A stretch of DNA of 41,106 nucleotides from Symbiodinium natans. Taxonomy: Eukaryota > Sar > Dinophyceae > Suessiales > Symbiodiniaceae. Below, in pieces: positions 33,601 through 41,106 of the stretch. The stretch covers positions 1-41,106 of the forward strand of contig CAJNDS010001022.1 in NCBI GenBank assembly GCA_905221605.1. The letters run 5' to 3'. A program made the position numbers and the translations under genes. Under the pieces are notes generated by a model, which worked only from the letters and a program-made list of their open reading frames with translations, had not been told where the DNA came from and searched no databases. Within the stretch, counting starts at the first letter, position 1. Every line of letters starts with the position of its first letter.

Positions 33601-36600
33601 AAACCCAGCCAAACCCACCCCAAACCCACGCTGAACCCACCCCAAACCCACCCGCTATTCTCAGTCCCTTCAAAACATGGTCAAACCCACTCCAAACCCA
33701 CGTGCACAACCCTGTCGCTGGGGACGTCGCCCGTCCCCAAAATCTTCTTCTTCATTGGGCGCATGGCAACTGAAAATCCGGGCCTGCAACACGCTTAAAT
33801 ATCTTTGCTGTTCAAAGCCCAAGCCTGCCAAAAAACTTTCATTCTGCAATGTCTAGCAAACGACTCTGCACAACCGCAGAAAACGTTGAGGCCACATTGG
33901 TCAACTCCCCAGAGCTTGAAGCGTGACTCCTATCCACAGAAAACACCAACAAAGACCTGCAGCTCAACTGGCGGGCCAGCAGCATTCCCAGGACGAAGCC
34001 CAAATTATGGGGAAGTCGGGCGGCCCCGCTTTCAGGGCCGCAAAACACAAGCAATTCTGGCTTCGCCAGGACGGGCCTCCACAGTTGCAGTTCTGCCTCA
34101 CTGCAGCATTACAAAGGCGAGCGTGCAGCTGCTTCGGACAAGCCCCCGCACGCTCAGCGCGACGCTGCCCAAAGTTACTAGAAAAAGGGCAGGCGCGATC
34201 GGGTTGCTTGCGCCCACAGGCTCAAATTCAAGGGCCAAAAAAGCGGGCCGTCTCGCGGCCCCAAAAATGGGGCCGCGAAATGGACCCAGCTCCCGCAGTA
34301 CAATTTGGAACTAGATTGGGGGGTGAAACTGCGACCCCAAAATTGGGGCCGTTTGGCGGCCCCAGTTTTGGGGCCGCGAATTCTTCTATTTTTGGCGCTT
34401 TCCAGACTGCTACACTCAGGCGACTCTGGCCCACAGACAAGCACTCAACGCGGAAAGAGCAATTACTGAGAACCACGACCTCCGCAGGCAGCTTTCTTGT
34501 GGAAGTGATCAACATGAGAGAAACTTGCACAGTTGCAGTTCTGCCTCACTGCAGCATTACAAAGGCGAGCGTGCAGCTGCTTCGGACAAGCCCCCGCACG
34601 CTCAGCGCGACGCTGCCCAAAGTTACTAGAAAAAGGGCAGGCGCGATCGGGTTGCTTGCGCCCACAGGCTCAAATTCAAGGGCCAAAAAAGCGGGCCGTC
34701 TCGCGGCCCCAAAAATGGGGCCGCGAAATGGACCCAGCTCCCGCAGTACAATTTGGAACTAGATTGGGGGGGTGAAACTGCGACCCCAAAATTGGGGCCG
34801 TTTGGCGGCCCCAGTTTTGGGGCCGCGAATTCTTCTATTTTTGGCGCTTTCCAGACTGCTACACTCAGGCGACTCTGGCCCACAGACAAGCACTCAACGT
34901 GGAAAGAGCAATTACTGAGAACCACGACCTCCGCAGGCAGCTTTCTTGTGGAAGTGATCAACATGAGAGAAACTTGCACAGGGGAGGCCCACACACCCGA
35001 AGCCAGAATTGCCTGGATTTTTCGACCCCAGATTTCGAGGTCACAGAATCACAGCTGCAAGCCTCACGCGCACACGGCCTTCTGCTTCTACTATGTTACT
35101 ATACACTTTCAGCTAATAGTCACGTGCTCTTCCCGCAACTCTACCCCTGCCCACTTACGCAGCGTCGCTAATCAAGAGTAGAGGGGCACCAACTGTAGCT
35201 CTGGCGGAGTCGGCGTGACAAGCCTCGGCGGAGTCGGCGGAGTCCTCGCAAATTGCAATTAACCAATAAAGTGCCGTGGAGTCCTAGGTTTCCCGGAATA
35301 ACAAAACAATGTTTTTTAATTCGGGAACACAACGACTCCGCCGTTCGCGGGCAGCTCGCCACCTTGGTCCGTTTTGTTAAGACTCTACGGGGGTGGAGGG
35401 CCTCCACCATGCAGCAGGAAAGTGACCTTCGCTATGTTCTCAAGCAGGTTAAGCCGAGGCAGGAACTCGGTCTCCTAGCACTTGCTGTGGAAATCAAGCC
35501 CCCTTCCCAGCCTCTTCAAAACACAGTCAACCCCCCCTCACCCCAACCCTTTCAAAAGAGGTCACACCCAACCCAGCCCCTTCATAGCATGGTCAAACCC
35601 GCCCAAGCCCACCCCAAGCCCACCCGGAAGCTACCCTCAGCGCCTTCAAAACATGGTCAAACCCATCCCAGCCCCGTCAAAGCATGGTCAAAACCACCCC
35701 AAAGCCATCCCACCTTCAAAACACGGTCAAACCCACCCCCACCCACCCGCACCCCTTCTAAACAGGCCCAACCCACCCCGAGTCCATTCAAAACACGGTC
35801 AAACCCACCCCAGTCCATTCAAAGCATGGTCAAACCCAGCCAAACCCACCCCAAACCCACGCTGAACCCACCCCAAACCCACCCGCTATTCTCAGTCCCT
35901 TCAAAACATGGTCAAACCCACTCCAAACCCACGTGCACAACCCTGTCGCTGGGGACGTCGCCCGTCCCCAAAATCTTCTTCTTCATTGGGCGCATGGCAA
36001 CTTAAAATCCGGGCCTGCAACACGCTTAAATATCTTTGCTGTTCAAAGCCCAAGCCTGCCAAAAAACTTTCATTCTGCAATGTCTAGCAAACGACTCTGC
36101 ACAACCGCAGAAAACGTTGAGGCCACATTGGTCAACTCCCCAGAGCTTGAAGCGTGACTCCTATCCACAGAAAACACCAACAAAGACCTGCAGCTCAACT
36201 GGCGGGCCAGCAGCATTGCCAGGACGAAGCCCAAATTATGGGGAAGTCGGGCGGCCCCGCTTTCAGGGCCGCAAAACACAAGCAATTCTGGCTTCGCCAG
36301 GACGGGCCTCCACAGTTGCAGTTCTGCCTCACTGCAGCATTACAAAGGCGAGCGTGCAGCTGCTTCGGACAAGCCCCCGCACGCTCAGCGCGACGCTGCC
36401 CAAAGTTACTAGAAAAAGGGCAGGCGCGATCGGGTTGCTTGCGCCCACAGGCTCAAATTCAAGGGCCAAAAAAGCGGGCCGTCTCGCGGCCCCAAAAATG
36501 GGGCCGCGAAATGGACCCAGCTCCCGCAGTACAATTTGGAACTAGATTGGGGGGGTGAAACTGCGACCCCAAAATTGGGGCCGTTTGGCGGCCCCAGTTT

Positions 36601-39600
36601 TGGGGCCGCGAATTCTTCTATTTTTGGCGCTTTCCAGACTGCTACACTCAGGCGACTCTGGCCCACAGACGAGCACTCAACGTGGAAAGAGCAATTACTG
36701 AGAACCACGACCTCCGCAGGCAGCTTTCTTGTGGAAGTGATCAACATGAGAGAAACTTGCACAGTTGCAGTTCTGCCTCACTGCAGCATTACAAAGGCGA
36801 GCGTGCAGCTGCTTCGGACAAGCCCCCGCACGCTCAGCGCGACGCTGCCCAAAGTTACTAGAAAAAGGGCAGGCGCGATCGGGTTGCTTGCGCCCACAGG
36901 CTCAAATTCAAGGGCCAAAAAAGCGGGCCGTCTCGCGGCCCCAAAAATGGGGCCGCGAAATGGACCCAGCTCCCGCAGTACAATTTGGAACTAGATTGGG
37001 GGGGTGAAACTGCGACCCCAAAATTGGGGCCGTTTGGCGGCCCCAGTTTTGGGGCCGCGAATTCTTCTATTTTTGGCGCTTTCCAGACTGCTACACTCAG
37101 GCGACTCTGGCCCACAGACAAGCACTCAACGTGGAAAGAGCAATTACTGAGAACCACGACCTCCGCAGGCAGCTTTCTTGTGGAAGTGATCAACATGAGA
37201 GAAACTTGCACAGGGGAGGCCCACACACCCGAAGCCAGAATTGCCTGGATTTTTCGACCCCAGATTTGGAGGTCACAGAATCACAGCTGCAAGCCTCACG
37301 CGCACACGGCCTTCTGCTTCTACTATGTTACTATACACTTTCAGCTAATAGTCACGTGCTCTTCCCGCAACTCTACCCCTGCCCACTTACGCAGCGTCGC
37401 TAATCAAGAGTAGAGGGGCACCAACTGTAGCTCTGGCGGAGTCGGCGTGACAAGCCTCGGCGGAGTCGGCGGAGTCCTCGCAAATTGCAATTAACCAATA
37501 AAGTGCCGTGGAGTCCTAGGTTTCCGGAATAACAAAACAATGTTTTTTAATTCGGGAACACAACGACTCCGCCGTTCGCGGGCAGCTCGCCACCTTGGTC
37601 CGTTTTGTTAAGACTCTACGGGGGTGGAGGGCCTCCACCATGCAGCAGGAAAGTGACCTTCGCTATGTTCTCAAGCAGGTTAAGCCGAGGCAGGAACTCG
37701 GTCTCCTAGCACTTGCTGTGGAAATCAAGCCCCCTTCCCAGCCTCTTCCAAACACAGTCAACCCCCCCTCACCCCAACCCTTTCAAAAGAGGTCACACCC
37801 AACCCAGCCCCTTCATAGCATGGTCAAACCCGCCCAAGCCCACCCCAAGCCCACCCGGAAGCTACCCTCATCCCAGCCCCGTCAAAGCATGGTCAAAACC
37901 ACCCCAAAGCCATCCCACCTTCAAAACACGGTCAAACCCACCCCCACCCACCCGCACCCCTTCTAAACAGGCCCAACCCACCCCGAGTCCATTCAAAACA
38001 TGGCCAAACCCACCCCAGTCCATTCAAAGCATGGTCAAACCCAGCCAAACCCACCCCAAACCCACGCTGAACCCACCCCAAACCCACCCGCTATTCTCAG
38101 TCCCTTCAAAACATGGTCAAACCCACTCCAAACCCACGTGCACAACCCTGTCGCTGGGGACGTCGCCCGTCCCCAAAATCTTCTTCTTCATTGGGCGCAT
38201 GGCAACTTAAAATCCGGGCCTGCAACACGCTTAAATATCTTTGCTGTTCAAAGCCCAAGCCTGCCAAAAAACTTTCATTCTGCAATGTCTAGCAAACGAC
38301 TCTGCACAACCGCAGAAAACGTTGAGGCCACATTGGTCAACTCCCCAGAGCTTGAAGCGTGACTCCTATCCACAGAAAACACCAACAAAGACCTGCAGCT
38401 CAACTGGCGGGCCAGCAGCATTGCCAGGACGAAGCCCAAATTATGGGGAAGTCGGGCGGCCCCGCTTTCAGGGCCGCAAAACACAAGCAATTCTGGCTTC
38501 GCCAGGACGGGCCTCCACAGTTGCAGTTCTGCCTCACTGCAGCATTACAAAGGCGAGCGTGCAGCTGCTTCGGACAAGCCCCCGCACGCTCAGCGCGACG
38601 CTGCCCAAAGTTACTAGAAAAAGGGCAGGCGCGATCGGGTTGCTTGCGCCCACAGGCTCAAATTCAAGGGCCAAAAAAGCGGGCCGTCTCGCGGCCCCAA
38701 AAATGGGGCCGCGAAATGGACCCAGCTCCCGCAGTACAATTTGGAACTAGATTGGGGGGTGAAACTGCGACCCCAAAATTGGGGCCGTTTGGCGGCCCCA
38801 GTTTTGGGGCCGCGAATTCTTCTATTTTTGGCGCTTTCCAGACTGCTACACTCAGGCGACTCTGGCCCACAGACAAGCACTCAACGTGGAAAGAGCAATT
38901 ACTGAGAACCACGACCTCCGCAGGCAGCTTTCTTGTGGAAGTGATCAACATGAGAGAAACTTGCACAGTTGCAGTTCTGCCTCACTGCAGCATTACAAAG
39001 GCGAGCGTGCAGCTGCTTCGGACAAGCCCCCGCACGCTCAGCGCGACGCTGCCCAAAGTTACTAGAAAAAGGGCAGGCGCGATCGGGTTGCTTGCGCCCA
39101 CAGGCTCAAATTCAAGGGCCAAAAAAGCGGGCCGTCTCGCGGCCCCAAAAATGGGGCCGCGAAATGGACCCAGCTCCCGCAGTACAATTTGGAGCTAGAT
39201 TGGGGGGGTGAAACTGCGACCCCAAAATTGGGGCCGTTTGGCGGCCCCAGTTTTGGGGCCGCGAATTCTTCTATTTTTGGCGCTTTCCAGACTGCTACAC
39301 TCAGGCGACTCTGGCCCACAGACAAGCACTCAACGTGGAAAGAGCAATTACTGAGAACCACGACCTCCGCAGGCAGCTTTCTTGTGGAAGTGATCAACAT
39401 GAGAGAAACTTGCACAGGGGAGGCTCACACACCCGAAGCCAGAATTGCCTAGATTTTCCGACCCCAGATTTGGAGGTCACAGAATCACAGCTGCAAGCCT
39501 CACGCGCACACGGCCTTCTGCTTCTACTATCTGATACACTTCCAGCTAATAGTCACGTGCTCTTCCCGCAACTCTACCCCTGCCCACTTACGCGGCGTCG

Positions 39601-41106
39601 CTAATCAAGATTAGAGGGGCACCTACTTCTGTAGCTCTGGCGGAGTCGGCGTGACAAGCCTCGGCGGAGTCGGCAGAGTCCTCGCAAATTGCAATTTACC
39701 AATAGAGTGCCGTGGAGTCCTAGGCTTCCCGGAATAACAAAACAATGTTTTTTAATTCGGGAACACAACGACTCCGCCGTTCGCGGGCAGCTCGCCACCT
39801 TGGTCCGTTTTGTTAAGACTCTACGGGGGTGGAGGGCCTCCACCATGCAGCAGGAAAGTGACCTTCGCTATGTTCTCAAGCAGGTTAAGCCGAGGCAGGA
39901 ACTCGGTCTCCTAGCACTTGCTGTGGAAATCAAGCCCCCTTCCCAGCCTCTTCCAAACACAGTCAACCCCCCCTCACCCCAACCCTTTCAAAAGAGGTCA
40001 CACCCAACCCAGCCCCTTCATAGCATGGTCAAACCCGCCCAAGCCCACCCCAAGCCCACCCGGAAGCTACCCTCATCCCAGCCCCGTCAAAGCATGGTCA
40101 AAACCACCCCAAAGCCATCCCACCTTCAAAACACGGTCAAACCCACCCCCACCCACCCGCACCCCTTCTAAACAGGCCCAACCCACCCCGAGTCCATTCA
40201 AAACATGGCCAAACCCACCCCAGTCCATTCAAAGCATGGTCAAACCCAGCCAAACCCACCCCAAACCCACGCTGAACCCACCCCAAACCCACCCGCTATT
40301 CTCAGTCCCTTCAAAACATGGTCAAACCCACTCCAAACCCACGTGCACAACCCTGTCGCTGGGGACGTCGCCCGTCCCCAAAATCTTCTTCTTCATTGGG
40401 CGCATGGCAACTTAAAATCCGGGCCTGCAACACGCTTAAATATCTTTGCTGTTCAAAGCCCAAGCCTGCCAAAAAACTTTCATTCTGCAATGTCTAGCAA
40501 ACGACTCTGCACAACCGCAGAAAACGTTGAGGCCACATTGGTCAACTCCCCAGAGCTTGAAGCGTGACTCCTATCCACAGAAAACACCAACAAAGACCTG
40601 CAGCTCAACTGGCGGGCCAGCAGCATTGCAAGGACGAAGCCCAAATTATGGGGAAGTCGGGCGGCCCCGCTTTCAGGGCCGCAAAACACAAGCAATTCTG
40701 GCTTCGCCAGGACGGGCCTCCACAGTTGCAGTTCTGCCTCACTGCAGCATTACAAAGGCGAGCGTGCAGCTGCTTCGGACAAGCCCCCGCACGCTCAGCG
40801 CGACGCTGCCCAAAGTTACTAGAAAAAGGGCAGGCGCGATCGGGTTGCTTGCGCCCACAGGCTCAAATTCAAGGGCCAAAAAAGCGGGCCGTCTCGCGGC
40901 CCCAAAAATGGGGCCGCGAAATGGACCCAGCTCCCGCAGTACAATTTGGAACTAGATTGGGGGGGTGAAACTGCGACCCCAAAATTGGGGCCGTTTGGCG
41001 GCCCCAGTTTTGGGGCCGCGAATTCTTCTCTTTTTGGCGCTTTCCAGACTGCTACACTCAGGCGACTCTGGCCCACAGACAAGCACTCAACGTGGAAAGA
41101 GCAATT

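Larger units (their letters stand above)
22694..41106 (+). repeat. Large tandem array, nine full units plus one cut unit
   Basis: Units measured from the motif GTTGCAGTTCTGCC: U1 22694-24400 (1707 bp), U2 24401-26177 (1777), U3 26178-27960 (1783), U4 27961-29740 (1780), U5 29741-31852 (2112), U6 31853-34083 (2231), U7 34084-36314 (2231), U8 36315-38519 (2205), U9 38520-40724 (2205), U10 from 40725, cut by the window end. Order inside a unit: block B (two exon-like pieces around a hairpin-rich intron, about 448 bp), block C (inverted introner arm, GGCGGAGTC stem), a third exon-like piece, a Pro/Thr-type minisatellite, a short variable piece, and intron arm A. Units U5-U9 have block B twice. 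Copies are nearly identical, so collapse or miscounting in assembly is possible. Confidence 0.97.

Noticed and set aside
22694-41106. CRISPR-like array
   Set aside because: Units are 1.7-2.2 kb with no short repeat/spacer pattern, and the organism is eukaryotic.
22694-41106. 5S rRNA, U6 or spliced-leader RNA genes within the repeat unit
   Set aside because: Such genes are often tandem in dinoflagellates, but no recognisable leader sequence, Sm site context or 5S core was seen in the unit.

Overview
The window looks like nuclear DNA of a protist, most likely a dinoflagellate or close alveolate relative (inference). The grounds are plant/dinoflagellate-type TTTAGGG telomeric repeats scattered internally in both orientations, very short exons with GT/AG-like borders, long same-strand runs of genes, intron families with shared or inverted ends, a 3' splice acceptor 15 nt before one start codon (as expected for spliced-leader addition), and GC-rich codon use in the one long intact gene. 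No rRNA, tRNA, CRISPR array or bacterial operon was seen. LAYOUT: 1-560 is AT-rich and unassigned. About 0.64-17.6 kb reads on the minus strand: gene A (4170 down to about 637), gene B (starts 12946), exons of a further gene at 13.5-13.8 kb, a small gene at 14.3-15.0 kb, and an intact single-exon ornithine cyclodeaminase/mu-crystallin family gene (17599-16412). Genes A and B are invisible to plain ORF calling because they are cut into exons of about 40-150 bp; many of their introns consist largely of telomeric repeat, and the repeat unit itself supplies the GT of the donor (GTTTAG). Between A and B lies a 2.64-kb segment with terminal inverted repeats, a possible TA duplication, and head-to-head arrays of a 111-bp repeat. 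Small MITE-like elements sit at 1.9, 9.2 and 9.8 kb. At 17.6-17.7 kb transcription polarity switches: only 106 bp separate the start codon of the cyclodeaminase from that of gene C on the plus strand. Gene C (17706-18879) is followed by relics of a LINE reverse transcriptase (19.8-20.1 kb, minus) and a Merlin/IS1595-like transposase (21.4-21.9 kb, minus). Gene D starts at 22171 and runs into a tandem array that fills 22.69-41.1 kb and continues past the window end. The array has nine full units and one cut unit, 1.71-2.23 kb each. The units are not simple satellite DNA: they contain phase-consistent, indel-free exon-like blocks separated by hairpin-rich introns. Units 5-9 carry an extra internal 448-450 bp duplication that joins two exons exactly at their borders and in frame. 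The array thus looks like a protein gene whose exon-intron cassette has been multiplied, homogenised by conversion, and in places damaged. Apart from the cyclodeaminase, no function can be assigned to these genes from sequence alone. Exon borders were read by eye and need RNA evidence.
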